From positions 1 through 64,000 of the forward strand of contig JALHNT010000001.1 in assembly GCA_022843385.1 (NCBI GenBank): a DNA stretch of 64,000 nt, given 5' to 3'. The position numbers and the translations under genes are program-made. Below are positions 16,826 to 25,851 of this stretch, piece by piece. How positions within the stretch are numbered: the first letter of the stretch is position 1; the number at the start of each line of letters is the position of its first letter. The notes beneath the pieces were generated by a model. That model ran no database searches, was not told the origin of the DNA, and saw nothing but the letters and a program-made list of their open reading frames with translations. The DNA is from Anaerolineae bacterium (GTDB lineage Bacteria; Chloroflexota; Anaerolineae; Aggregatilineales; Phototrophicaceae).

Positions 16826-18307
16826 ATGCTAACCATACTGCTTGCCCTTTACATCTTCTGTGCGATTCTGCTCACGCTTTACGCGGCCAGCCAGATCCTT
16901 CTGCTCATCATCTACTGGCGGCACCGCAAGACGTATTACGTCCCTTCGCCGCCGATTGAGACCTGGCCCACCGTCCTGATCCAACTACCCATCTACAATG
17001 AACGCTACGTCGTCGAACGCCTGCTGGACGCGATGGCCGCCCTCGATTACCCGCGTGACCGGCTGATTGTGCAACTGCTCGACGACTCAAATGATGAGAC
17101 CGTCACCATCGCCGCCGCCCATGTGGTGCGTTTGCAGCAGGCCGGGCTGAACATTCACCATGTCCGCCGCCCGGAGCGCAAAGGCTACAAAGCCGGGGCG
17201 CTGTCTTATGGTCTCGACCTGGTGGGCGATCAGGCGGAACTGGTGGCGGTGCTGGATGCGGACTTTGTACCACCGCCGGATTTCCTGCGGCGCACCGTCC
17301 CCTTCCTCGTCACCGATCCCGGCCTGGGCATGGTACAGACGCGCTGGGGGCATCTCAATCCCGATACCAACTGGCTGACGCTGGGGCAAACCCTGGCGCT
17401 CGATGGTCACTTCGTCATCGAACAGACCGCCCGCAGTCGCGGTGGCTGGCTGATGACCTTCAACGGGTCGGGCGGCGTGTGGAAGATTAAGGCGATTCGC
17501 GAGGCGGGTGGCTGGCGCGATCTGACGCTGACCGAAGACCTCGACCTGAGCTACCGGGCGCAGCTCGCGGGCTGGCGCTTCTTCTATCTGCCGGACATGG
17601 TCGTGCCGGGCGAACTCCCACCGCAGATGGCGGCCTTCAAACAGCAGCAGGCGCGCTGGGCCAAAGGCACTACCCAATGCCTGGGGCATCTGCTCGGCCC
17701 GCTGTGGCGTTCGAATGTCCCCCTGTTCCAGCGCCTTATGTCCACGCTGCATCTGTGCCAGTATATGCCGGCCCCGATCATGATTATCCTGCTGCTGCTG
17801 ACGCTGCCGCTGCTGTTGAGCGGCGCGCTGCACGGTCTTCATCTAGGCGTGCTGGGTTTCATCGGTCTGGGCACCCCACTGATTTATATCACCAGCCAGC
17901 GCAAACTCTACCCGGACTGGAAGCGACGGCTGCTGGCCTATCCGATGCTGATGGCGATGGGCATCGGCATCGCCTGGAGCAACAGCAAAGCCGTCATCGG
18001 CGGCCTGTTCAACTGGGATACCGAGTTCCGCCGCACCCCCAAGTTCGCCCGTGACTGGCAGGGGCATCGCTATGCCCTGCGGCGCGACAGCATCAACACC
18101 TGGATGGAGTTCTTCTTCTCGCTCTATTCCGCCGTCGCCGCGGTGGTGGCGCTGCAAACCGCCCCGGCCTATACGCCCTATCTGGTGATCTACAGCTTCG
18201 CTTTCGCCCTGATCGGTTTCCTGGGGCTGCGCGATGGCTGGATTTTCAGCCGGGCCGCCGCCAACAAACAACCGCAGCAGGCCACCTCCAGCGCGGCAGG
18301 GGGCTAA
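16826..18307 (+). CDS. Membrane glycosyltransferase family 2 (cellulose/mannan synthase-like)
   Basis: This 493 aa processive-type GT2 enzyme has one N-terminal helix (residues 1-25), a GT-A domain and three or four C-terminal helices. Motifs are LIQLPIYNE, the nucleotide-binding LLDDSNDET, the DxD-like LDADFVPP, TEDLDLSYRAQLAGW and QQQARWAKG, matching the D,D,D,Q(Q/R)xRW signature of cellulose- and glucomannan-synthase-like proteins. The product is probably an exopolysaccharide or glycan. I prefer the ATG at 16826 to a TTG at 16799, which lacks a ribosome site. The stop TAA shares its last base with a MITE-like element, so the tail GGG may have been altered by the insertion. Confidence 0.85.
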   Translation: MLTILLALYIFCAILLTLYAASQILLLIIYWRHRKTYYVPSPPIETWPTVLIQLPIYNERYVVERLLDAMAALDYPRDRLIVQLLDDSNDETVTIAAAHVVRLQQAGLNIHHVRRPERKGYKAGALSYGLDLVGDQAELVAVLDADFVPPPDFLRRTVPFLVTDPGLGMVQTRWGHLNPDTNWLTLGQTLALDGHFVIEQTARSRGGWLMTFNGSGGVWKIKAIREAGGWRDLTLTEDLDLSYRAQLAGWRFFYLPDMVVPGELPPQMAAFKQQQARWAKGTTQCLGHLLGPLWRSNVPLFQRLMSTLHLCQYMPAPIMIILLLLTLPLLLSGALHGLHLGVLGFIGLGTPLIYITSQRKLYPDWKRRLLAYPMLMAMGIGIAWSNSKAVIGGLFNWDTEFRRTPKFARDWQGHRYALRRDSINTWMEFFFSLYSAVAAVVALQTAPAYTPYLVIYSFAFALIGFLGLRDGWIFSRAAANKQPQQATSSAAGG

Positions 18308-18581
18308 GGCTGTTCCAGTAAAATGCCTAGCCCATAGCGGCAGGTTTTCTTCCGTAGGGGCGCAATATTGAGGTTTGATCAATTGATTCGGTAATCGCTA
18401 TAGGGTGCGGCGGACGTGCCATGGCGCGTCCCTACACCCATCGTTCGTTCGTAGGGACACCCAACGGGGTGTCGGCTAGTACGCAAATCACAATGCCGAT
18501 TTAATTTATCAACGGGCAGTATTGCGCTCCTACCGGACAATCCGGTTTAACGATGGGAGCATTATTTTCTCGGAATAGCCT
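18307..18581. mobile_element. MITE-like element, family C copy 2 (275 bp)
   Basis: The ends AGGCTGTTCCAG and, in reverse, AGGCTATTCCGAG match those of copy 1 at 2229-2500. The GTAGGGGCGCAATATTGAGG block lies next to the left end and a degenerate form near the right. The core palindromes GGACGTGCCATGGCGCGTCC and ACACCCAACGGGGTGT are in the opposite order to copy 1. No target duplication is evident. The remaining gap to 18654 holds only AACGAACAACT-type repeats. Confidence 0.72.
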
Positions 18582-18654
18582 AAGAACGAACAACTAAAAA
18601 CGAACCACTCGAAACTGCATTTCGCCTGATCCATTTCAAAAGGACACATTATTC

Positions 18655-20148
18655 ATGACTGTTGAAAAAATCATCGTTGACCGCGAGACCATTCACATTC
18701 AAGGGCAAGGCGCGGCGGGAGCGTTGGAGGTTTATGCGTTTCAGCCGTGGGAGGTCGTTAGTGCAGGGGGCGACCTGGCTGCGACGACGACCAGCGCGGA
18801 CGGTCATTTCTCGGTCACCCTGCCACGCTTTCATCAGGGGCGTGATCGCCTGTATTCGCACTTCAGGGTGCGGCAGGGCGAGTCGTTCATCCCCGGCGTG
18901 TGCTACGCGACCGAGTTGAACGGAATCGCTGCCTATGATTATCCCTTCCCACAGGCGCACACCATCAAGGGTTTGCAGGTACATGATGTTGCCGACGCGA
19001 TTCAGCTTGGGGTCGCTCACGCGGCACAAAACCTGAACCAGCCGACGGTGATGCTCTCCAAGCCGAGCGAAACCACGATCACCTACCAGATGGACGGGCA
19101 GGAATTCTATTTTGACGGCGTATTCTTTGAAGACTTTGACCGGCGCGTGAAGGAACTTTCGAGTCATGGCGTGACGGTCTATCTGATCCTGTTGAACAGC
19201 GCCGGGTGGGGCGGACTGCAACTGGAGCCGGAGATGAGAGATAAGCTGATCCACCCCAATTATGATCCTGAAGGCTTCATCAGCGCCTTCAATGTCATGT
19301 CCGAGACCGGGCTGGCACACTATAAGGCGTTTGTGGAATTTGTCGCGGAACGCTACTCGCGCGACGATAAACGCTATGGGCGGGTCAGCGGCTACATTAT
19401 CGGCAATGAAGTCGATGCCGCCTGGATCTGGTCAAACGCCGGCGAAAAAAGCATCGAAGCCTTCATGCAGGAATACGCGGTTGCGGTGAGGACAGCGTTT
19501 TACGCCGCCCGCAAACAGTACAGCCAGGCGCGGGTTTATGTTTCCCTGACGCATCATTGGACGCTGCCGCACACCGAGAATCAACTGCGGACGTATGCCG
19601 GGCGCGACATCATCGAGGTCATGAACCGGGTGAGCGCCGAAGAAGGCAATTTCGACTGGTCAGTTGCCTATCATCCGTACCCGCAGGACTTACGGATTCC
19701 GAGCTTCTGGAATGATGACAAGGCGTTCGATACGCTGGATACGCCGCTGATTACATTCAAAAATATCGAGGTTTTGACGCGCTATATGCGCCAGCCGCAT
19801 CTGCTGTACGAGGGGCGACTCCGGCACATCATCCTCTCAGAGCAGGGCCTCAATTCCGAAGAGACTGCTGAAAGCGAGCGCATCCAGGCGGCGGCCTACG
19901 CGCTGGCCTACTGGAAAATTGTGCAAACGAATGGAATCGAAGCCTTCATTTATCACGCGCACGTCGATCACCGTGATGAGTTTGGCCTGAATCTGGGAAT
20001 CCGGCGGCGTAACAAAGCCAGTGACAGCCCGAACGAGCCGGGAACGCCCAAGCCGGTTCACGCCGTTTTCAAAGGCATCGACGGTGAGAATGCTGAAGCG
20101 CTGTTTGAGGACGCGAAAACGGTCATTAGCGCGGAACATTGGCGCTAG
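18655..20148 (+). CDS. DUF5722 family, glycoside-hydrolase-like TIM barrel
   Basis: This 497 aa protein has an N-terminal beta domain of about 100 residues, then a probable (beta/alpha)8 barrel. IIGNEVDAAW (about residues 251-260) has the Asn-Glu pair typical of the acid/base of clan GH-A glycosidases. HIILSEQGLNSEE (about 390-402) places the second Glu at a strand end, as expected for the nucleophile. AYHPYPQDLR and FIYHAHVDH are further barrel strands. I see no signal peptide, so the protein would be cytoplasmic or exported by another route. The substrate is unknown. Genes before and after do not form an obvious operon. Confidence 0.75.
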   Translation: MTVEKIIVDRETIHIQGQGAAGALEVYAFQPWEVVSAGGDLAATTTSADGHFSVTLPRFHQGRDRLYSHFRVRQGESFIPGVCYATELNGIAAYDYPFPQAHTIKGLQVHDVADAIQLGVAHAAQNLNQPTVMLSKPSETTITYQMDGQEFYFDGVFFEDFDRRVKELSSHGVTVYLILLNSAGWGGLQLEPEMRDKLIHPNYDPEGFISAFNVMSETGLAHYKAFVEFVAERYSRDDKRYGRVSGYIIGNEVDAAWIWSNAGEKSIEAFMQEYAVAVRTAFYAARKQYSQARVYVSLTHHWTLPHTENQLRTYAGRDIIEVMNRVSAEEGNFDWSVAYHPYPQDLRIPSFWNDDKAFDTLDTPLITFKNIEVLTRYMRQPHLLYEGRLRHIILSEQGLNSEETAESERIQAAAYALAYWKIVQTNGIEAFIYHAHVDHRDEFGLNLGIRRRNKASDSPNEPGTPKPVHAVFKGIDGENAEALFEDAKTVISAEHWR

Positions 20149-20230
20149 CGAAAACGCTTCGTCACAGCCTGCCTTCGCCACATCGTGGTTCACAGCACGA
20201 CAGTTTTCGATAATCGATGAATCTTCTCCC

Positions 20231-20308
20231 GTAGGGGCGGTTCGCGAACCGCCCCTACAGCCAACCCTCTTCCTCGTAGCGACTCAAAGGATTTTTCTGG
20301 AACAGCCT
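20231..20308. repeat. Relic of a family C-like palindromic repeat
   Basis: A 28 bp perfect palindrome at 20231-20258 (arms GTAGGGGCGGTTCG and its complement) is followed after about 30 bp by ATTTTTCTGGAACAGCCT at 20291-20308, which matches the right terminal repeat of the family C elements. The left terminus is missing, so this looks like a truncated or decayed element. It lies between the convergent DUF5722 and EEP genes. Confidence 0.55.
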
Positions 20309-20320
20309 GAAGCGCTGCCC

Positions 20321-21361
20321 TCAGCTCAACCTCAGTGTGGCGAACAGCGGCAGATGATCGGAGCCGGCGGGGGCGCCCTGCCAGGCGGCAACCGTTTCAA
20401 TACCGGCGCTGTGCCAGATGTAATCGATGCGGATCAGCGGCGGCAGAAAATCCGGCAGTCCGCGCGCCTGGGCCACCGGCCAGCTTCCCCCCAGCCCCGT
20501 ACCCGCCTGGCGAAATGAGTCGCGCATCTGCGCCGCGATGCGGTCGTAGGTCACGCTGAAATCGCTGGTGTTGAAGTCCCCGGCTACGATATACGGATAG
20601 GGTTCATCCGCCAGATGCGCTAGCAGCCCGTCAATCTGGGCGTTGCGCAGCCGGTCATCAAACCCCAGCGCCACCTGCATGTAGAGGCTGGTGGCATACT
20701 CCATCCCCGGACGATCCTTGTTCACCGGCCAGGCCAGATGGACGTTGTAGACGGCGATGGGCTGCCCGGCGACATCCAGCACCAACCGCTCCGGGAAGGG
20801 CGCATTCGCCACCCCCAGATCGACATACTCCGATGACACGATGGGATATTTCGACAGGGTGAAGTTGCCACCCCAGCGCGTCGGGTCGTTCTGGCTCGAT
20901 TGATACGGGTAGAGGTCAGCCAGTTCGCTCAGTCCATCGGTGGCATAGGCCGGCGAGATTTCCTGCAGGAAGGCGATATCCACCCCGCTCTGGCGCACCC
21001 ACTCGGCTGTGCTGCTCAGATCGTGGCGGTTGCCCCACACATTGAAGGTCAACACCTGAAGCGTCGCTCCATCGGCTGCGGCTGCCGCCGTCGGGCGCGG
21101 CAAAAAGCGGGGCGCGAACCAGAGGATCGCCAACAGGAGTACCGGCAGCAAGCGCAGCACGGCCAGCCGTGACCGGGTCAGCAATGCCCATCCCAGCAGT
21201 ACCGGCAGCGGCGCGAACAACAGATAGGCGAAGGTGTTGACTAGCGACAGCACCCAGAAGCCATCGCCGATGCTGATGCGCGCCATCAGATAGACCAGCA
21301 GCAGCATCAGATAGCCGCCCGCCAGCCAGTTGACCACACGTTGTGACATTGAAAGTGTCAT
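20321..21361 (-). CDS. Membrane-anchored endonuclease/exonuclease/phosphatase family protein
   Basis: This 346 aa protein has two or three N-terminal transmembrane helices (within residues 10-75), then an EEP domain. The catalytic and metal residues are visible in LTFNVWGN (Asn), IAFLQEIS (Glu), NVHLAWP (His), VAGDFNTSDF (Asp/Asn) and GSDHLPLFATLRL (final Asp-His). Membrane-anchored EEP proteins often hydrolyse phosphodiester or phosphoinositide-like head groups; the real substrate is unknown. GGATGGGAAG precedes the ATG. It is a separate unit from the peptidase gene 74 bp upstream on the same strand. Confidence 0.85.
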   Translation of the reverse strand: MTLSMSQRVVNWLAGGYLMLLLVYLMARISIGDGFWVLSLVNTFAYLLFAPLPVLLGWALLTRSRLAVLRLLPVLLLAILWFAPRFLPRPTAAAAADGATLQVLTFNVWGNRHDLSSTAEWVRQSGVDIAFLQEISPAYATDGLSELADLYPYQSSQNDPTRWGGNFTLSKYPIVSSEYVDLGVANAPFPERLVLDVAGQPIAVYNVHLAWPVNKDRPGMEYATSLYMQVALGFDDRLRNAQIDGLLAHLADEPYPYIVAGDFNTSDFSVTYDRIAAQMRDSFRQAGTGLGGSWPVAQARGLPDFLPPLIRIDYIWHSAGIETVAAWQGAPAGSDHLPLFATLRLS

Positions 21362-21434
21362 CTTCCCATCCTGAGTTGTGAACCGCCTCCAGCATGATAC
21401 ACAACTCAGGCGGTGAATTGCGTAAATTTGCCTG

Positions 21435-23141
21435 TCAGCTCACCTGCTCCAACTGCTCAATCGTCGATTCGATCAGGTCAACCAGTTCGCGCAGGGTAGC
21501 CACATCGAATGACCACTTGCCACCCGCCGCCGCGAACAACTCCGGCAGCGTCCGCGTCGCCCCCAGCGCCAATCCTTGCCGGTACTGCCGCACCGCCGCC
21601 GCCTGATCGGTCAGGGCATTGCGCCAGATCTGCACCGCGCCGACTTGCGCCAGACCGTAATCGATGTAGTAAAAGGGATCGGTGAAGATGTGCTGCTTGC
21701 GCTGCCAGCCGGTGACCCGTTCTGCCTCTAGCCCACTCCAATCGACACCGGCCATGAAGCGCGTCCACAACTGTCCCCAGGCCGCGTCGCAGGCGGCCGG
21801 GTCAGCCGCCTCGTCGGCATGGGTATAGACCCAGTGCTGGAAGCCATCGACCACTGCCATGTACGGCCAGAAGCGCAGCATGTCATCCAGATGCTCGATG
21901 CGGGCGCGGGCTGCCTCGGCCTCGCTGTAGAAGCCGCCGGAAGCCGCCGTCAGATACGGCGCGGCCAGCAGTTCCATCGCCATCGAGGCCACTTCAGCGA
22001 TTTCATTGGTGAATTCGCGCTGACCACCATAGGGCAGGTGCGCTGCTTCGAAGCAGTGGAAGGCATGACCGCCCTCATGCAGCATGGTCTGCACATCATC
22101 GTGCAGCCCGACGGCGTTCATGAAGATGAAGGGACGCCGCGACGCCGCCAGATCGGCCTGATAGCCGCCGGGGGCTTTGTTCTTGCGGTTGTCCAGGTCA
22201 AGCCGTCCCTCGCGGCGCATGATGCCCAGATACTCGCCCAACTGCGGATCGACCTGGCGGAAGATGGCTTCGCTCTTGGCTTCCAGTTCGCTGCCCTGGC
22301 TGAAAGGGCGCAGCGGCGGACGATGGAGAGGGTCTACATCCAGGTCCCAGGGACGCAGTGACTCGACCCCCAAGTGCTGCCGGCGCTGTTCCGAGAGGCG
22401 GATGACGGCTGGCACCACCGTCTGCTCGATGGCATCGCCGAAGGCCAGGCAATCCTGCGGCGTGTAATCGAAGCGCTTGAGCTGCAACCACTGGAAAGCG
22501 CGGTAATCGGGATAGCCGGCGTTCTGCGCCTGCTGCACCCGCAGCCGGAGGAACTGCTGCCACATCTGGCTGAGTGCCTCGCGGTCGGCCAACTGACGGT
22601 CGCTCACCAGCCGCCAGGCGCGTTCACGTTCAGCCCGGTCGTGGCTTTGGAGCAGCGGACGCATCTGTGGCAGGGTGCGCTCCTCGCCGTTCCACTGCAC
22701 CGTCTGCGCCCCGATCAGCGAGTCAAAGTTGTTGACAAGCTTCTGCTCCTCGGTGAACAGCGGGATATTGGCCTCGCAGAAGGTTTCCGCCGCTGCTTTG
22801 ATCCCCCGCAGTGGGATGGCGAAGTCACGCGGAGTCAGGCCGCTCGCCAGCAGCTTCTGCCGCAGCCGCTGTTCCCAGGGCTGGCTGGCTTCGTCAATCG
22901 TCTCAAGAAAAGTGTGAAACCGCTTTTCCGCTTGCTCATCGCTGGTATCGAGCGTGGTCAGGATTTGCAGCCAGGCACCAGTTTCGCTCAGCAGATCCGC
23001 CAGCCGCGACCAGTCCAGCATCCACTCATCGATCGTCGCGGCGGTCAGCGCCCGTTCATCCAGCTTGCGATAAACCGGTTCGATCTGGTCCCAGCCCCAT
23101 TCCATAAAAACCTTTGGGTCTTCTGGCAACGTGTTGAACAT
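21435..23141 (-). CDS. pepF: M3 family oligoendopeptidase (PepF-like)
   Basis: This 568 aa zinc metallopeptidase has HEGGHAFH with the HExxH zinc site (about residues 363-370), followed by the third ligand in the helix EIAEVASMAMELL. The family marks DLDNRKNKAPGGYQ and FIFMNAVGLHDDVQTMLHE precede it. Such enzymes cut oligopeptides of roughly 7-17 residues in the cytoplasm. I chose the ATG at 23141 (protein start MFNTLPEDP), with AAAGG about 7 bases upstream, over the longer frame to 23207. The length fits the PepF/M3B group (about 560-600 aa). Confidence 0.9.
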   Translation of the reverse strand: MFNTLPEDPKVFMEWGWDQIEPVYRKLDERALTAATIDEWMLDWSRLADLLSETGAWLQILTTLDTSDEQAEKRFHTFLETIDEASQPWEQRLRQKLLASGLTPRDFAIPLRGIKAAAETFCEANIPLFTEEQKLVNNFDSLIGAQTVQWNGEERTLPQMRPLLQSHDRAERERAWRLVSDRQLADREALSQMWQQFLRLRVQQAQNAGYPDYRAFQWLQLKRFDYTPQDCLAFGDAIEQTVVPAVIRLSEQRRQHLGVESLRPWDLDVDPLHRPPLRPFSQGSELEAKSEAIFRQVDPQLGEYLGIMRREGRLDLDNRKNKAPGGYQADLAASRRPFIFMNAVGLHDDVQTMLHEGGHAFHCFEAAHLPYGGQREFTNEIAEVASMAMELLAAPYLTAASGGFYSEAEAARARIEHLDDMLRFWPYMAVVDGFQHWVYTHADEAADPAACDAAWGQLWTRFMAGVDWSGLEAERVTGWQRKQHIFTDPFYYIDYGLAQVGAVQIWRNALTDQAAAVRQYRQGLALGATRTLPELFAAAGGKWSFDVATLRELVDLIESTIEQLEQVS

Positions 23142-23392
23142 TATAGACCTTTCATACCCATTGTGAACCGACGGCAGGATTAAACCGCACAATGCCGCGC
23201 AAAACAAGAGCGAGACCTTTCTACGCTGGTCATTGTCCGCTTGAACAGCAGGGAAAGCAGGAACTGAACCCCATGGTCATCATGACGGATCGTCACATCC
23301 TGACAGGAAAGGGAAAGAGTGACTCGATTGCCGATCAGACCATTCCGAGTCACAATGGCGCATTCTTACCGGGCAAAAGGGGAGTATGCGCC

Positions 23393-23839
23393 ATGACCGA
23401 AATCACCAAACGCGATCTGCCGTTGGAGCAACTGCGCGAGAATGTCGAAGACCTGGGCGGCATCTGGACGATCCGGGGTGGCGGCAAGGAACGGCAGTGG
23501 AACGGCATCGAATACAAGCAGGGTCTTTCGGGCAAGAACGTCGGCTCGCAAGGGCTTTCGATGAATGTGGCGATGGTGCCGGTGGGCGGGGTCGCCAAAG
23601 CCCATATCCACGACGGATTCGAGGTCATGCTCTACATCCTCAAGGGGCGGGTGCGGCATGAGTACGGGGCTGGATTGCGCCAGGTGCTGGAGAACGAGGC
23701 CGGCGACTTCATCTATATCGAGCCGGGTGTGCCGCACGAGGTCTTCAACATCGGCGACGAACCGGTGATCGCCATCGTCGCCCGCTCCGCCGCCGATGAA
23801 TGGGACAAGATCATCCCCTATGATCGCAACAGCGAGTGA
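23393..23839 (+). CDS. Cupin domain protein
   Basis: This 148 aa protein is a single-domain cupin. Motif 1 is AKAHIHDGFEVMLYILKG (two His and a Glu as metal ligands), and motif 2 is AGDFIYIEPGVPHEVFN (the third His). Typical roles are sugar isomerisation, small dioxygenation or ligand sensing; none can be chosen here. AAGGGGAG lies about 8 bases before the ATG at 23393. The longer frame from 23192 overlaps the divergent peptidase promoter and is not used. The DUF2723 gene follows 44 bp downstream on the same strand. Confidence 0.82.
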   Translation: MTEITKRDLPLEQLRENVEDLGGIWTIRGGGKERQWNGIEYKQGLSGKNVGSQGLSMNVAMVPVGGVAKAHIHDGFEVMLYILKGRVRHEYGAGLRQVLENEAGDFIYIEPGVPHEVFNIGDEPVIAIVARSAADEWDKIIPYDRNSE

Positions 23840-23883
23840 ATGAACAATTGAAACGGCGGGTGCGACTCAGGTAAAGTAGACCC

Positions 23884-25851
23884 ATGCGCGATCTCATCCG
23901 CCGACCCTGGCTGCCGCCCCTTCTGCTCCTGCTGCTCCTGCTGCTCATCTATGGCGGGACGCTGCAAACCATCCCCAACGGCGCGGAACATTACTTCATG
24001 ATCGATGTGGGCGAGACCCAGGCGGTGCTGAACACCTGGGGGACGCTGCACGCCACCGGTTACCCGCTCTACGTCATGCTCAACAGCGGGCTGGTGGCGC
24101 TGCTCAAACTGATCGGCGTGGGCGCGGCGACGGCTCCGGCAGTCACCTCGCTGTTGACGCTGCTGCTGGCGCTGCTGCTGCTGTATGGGGTGGGGCTGGC
24201 GCTGCTGGGTCGGGATAAGGGCTGGCTGGTCGCTGGCATCGTCCTCATCTTCGGCCTGACGCGCACCGTCTGGATACACGCGGTCATCGCCGAAATCTAT
24301 GCCTTTGGTCTGCTGCTGCTGGCGCTGCTGTTGTTGATCGCCCTCTGGCCGGGGACGGTGCGCGGGCGGTTGTACTGGCTGGCCTTCATCGGCGGGCTGG
24401 CGGTGTTCCATCATCGCGGGCTGTTGATGGTCGCTCCTGCGCTGCTGCTGGCGGCCTGGTGCGATCTGGTGGCGCATCCGAAACCTCATCCCCGTCTCGC
24501 TTCGTCCGACTCCCCCTCTCTGTCGACGGAGAGGGGGCGGGGGGGTGAGGTGATTCTGCGCCGTATCGTAATCTGCCTGCTGCTGGGATTGGTCGGCTTT
24601 CTGCCTTACCTCTATCTGCCGCTGCGCGCCACTGCCGGCGCGGCCTGGGTTTATGGCGAACCGAACACCTGGGGCGGCTTCTGGGATCAATTCCTGGGGC
24701 GTGAGGCCGAGCGCTTCATCGGCGCACCGGCCACCCTGGATGGACTGGCAGCCAATTTCAATCTCATCAACAGCGTGCTGGTCACCGATCTGACGCTGCC
24801 CGGCCTGCTGATCGGACTGGTCGGTCTCATCATCGGCCTGCTCCGCCCACAGCAGCGGCGGGACACCGGCATGGTGCTTCTCAGCGGCGTGGTGGCCTAT
24901 GGTTTTCATGTCCTGCTCTACACCGATGTGCTGTCTCAGTTGATCCTGGCGGCGACGTTGACGCTGGCGCTGGGCTGGCTGCTGGCGGCGGATGCGCTGT
25001 GGACGGCTTTCAAATGGCTGGCGCTCACTCGTCGTACAACCCCTCGTGTTGCCTTTCCGACGACGGTGGGCGGCTCATCGGTCTGGGCCAAGCGGCTGTC
25101 CGCCCTGCCCATCGCGCTGCTGATCGGCCTGGCGGCTATCCAGTTCATCTCGTTCAACCAGCCCTTCATCCATGACCTGACGACGGATCGCACCGGGCTG
25201 GATACCATTGCCATCGCCGCCGGGACGCCGCCAGGCGCGACGCTGATGCTGGACTGGGGGCCGCGCTACTTCGCCGTGGGTCTGGCCCGCGATGTGCTGG
25301 GGAGTCTGCCGGGGTTGGCGCTGGTTTCTCACAAAGTTGATTTCCGCGCCCTGGCTGAAGCCGGTGAACTGGTCACCGCCGACTTTACCTTCTACAATCG
25401 TCCGCTGAGCTGGTGGGAACAGCAGCTCGGCGCAACGGTTTACCTGCGGGCAGCCGCGCCCCATCTGGTCGAGATCGCCACCCAGCCGCAGCAGGCTGAG
25501 GTTGCCGGGGATGGCATCCAGCTCATCAGCCAGCGCCTGACCTGTAGCGCCGATCAGCTTCATCTGACGGTGGAATGGGCCAGCGCGACCCGCCCAACCG
25601 AGGACTGGAGCGTATTCGTCCATGCTCTGGCCGCCGATGGGACGCTGGTCGGGCAGGGGGATGTGGCAGCACCGGTGTTCGGCTGGCGTCCGCTGACGAC
25701 CTGGGAGGCGGGCGAGATGGTGCGCGATGTCTACAGCCTGCCGCGCAGCGCCGCCCGTTCGATCCGTTACGGCTTCTATACCCGGCAGCCCGATGGCGCA
25801 TTTGAGAATCGAGTGGAACATGAGATCACGGTGGAATGTGATGAGTCGTGA
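23884..25851 (+). CDS. DUF2723 membrane protein (PMT-like glycosyltransferase fold)
   Basis: This 655 aa protein has about ten transmembrane helices in the first 420 residues and a soluble C-terminal domain. DUF2723 marks are GETQAVLNTWGTLHATGYPL (about residues 41-60), WIHAVIAEIYAFGLLLLA, and the GFLPYLYLPLRA segment before the periplasmic loop WVYGEPNTWGGFWDQFLGRE. The family is thought to transfer sugars from lipid carriers, like protein mannosyltransferases. Residues about 201-222 come from an in-frame palindromic repeat that lies between helices. The gene overlaps the next lipoprotein gene by 11 bp, so the two are coupled. Confidence 0.82.
   Translation: MRDLIRRPWLPPLLLLLLLLLIYGGTLQTIPNGAEHYFMIDVGETQAVLNTWGTLHATGYPLYVMLNSGLVALLKLIGVGAATAPAVTSLLTLLLALLLLYGVGLALLGRDKGWLVAGIVLIFGLTRTVWIHAVIAEIYAFGLLLLALLLLIALWPGTVRGRLYWLAFIGGLAVFHHRGLLMVAPALLLAAWCDLVAHPKPHPRLASSDSPSLSTERGRGGEVILRRIVICLLLGLVGFLPYLYLPLRATAGAAWVYGEPNTWGGFWDQFLGREAERFIGAPATLDGLAANFNLINSVLVTDLTLPGLLIGLVGLIIGLLRPQQRRDTGMVLLSGVVAYGFHVLLYTDVLSQLILAATLTLALGWLLAADALWTAFKWLALTRRTTPRVAFPTTVGGSSVWAKRLSALPIALLIGLAAIQFISFNQPFIHDLTTDRTGLDTIAIAAGTPPGATLMLDWGPRYFAVGLARDVLGSLPGLALVSHKVDFRALAEAGELVTADFTFYNRPLSWWEQQLGATVYLRAAAPHLVEIATQPQQAEVAGDGIQLISQRLTCSADQLHLTVEWASATRPTEDWSVFVHALAADGTLVGQGDVAAPVFGWRPLTTWEAGEMVRDVYSLPRSAARSIRYGFYTRQPDGAFENRVEHEITVECDES
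24484..24550. repeat. Palindromic repeat inserted in frame in a coding region
   Basis: Outer arms CCTCATCCCC (24484-24493) and GGGGGTGAGG (24541-24550), and inner arms CCCCCTCTC (24512-24520) and GAGAGGGGG (24529-24537), form a long hairpin of about 67 bp. A similar hairpin, CTCACCCC to GGGGTGAG, is intergenic at 26658-26698. Inside the DUF2723 gene it encodes the low-complexity, charged stretch around SSDSPSLSTERGRGGE without breaking the frame. Confidence 0.7.
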
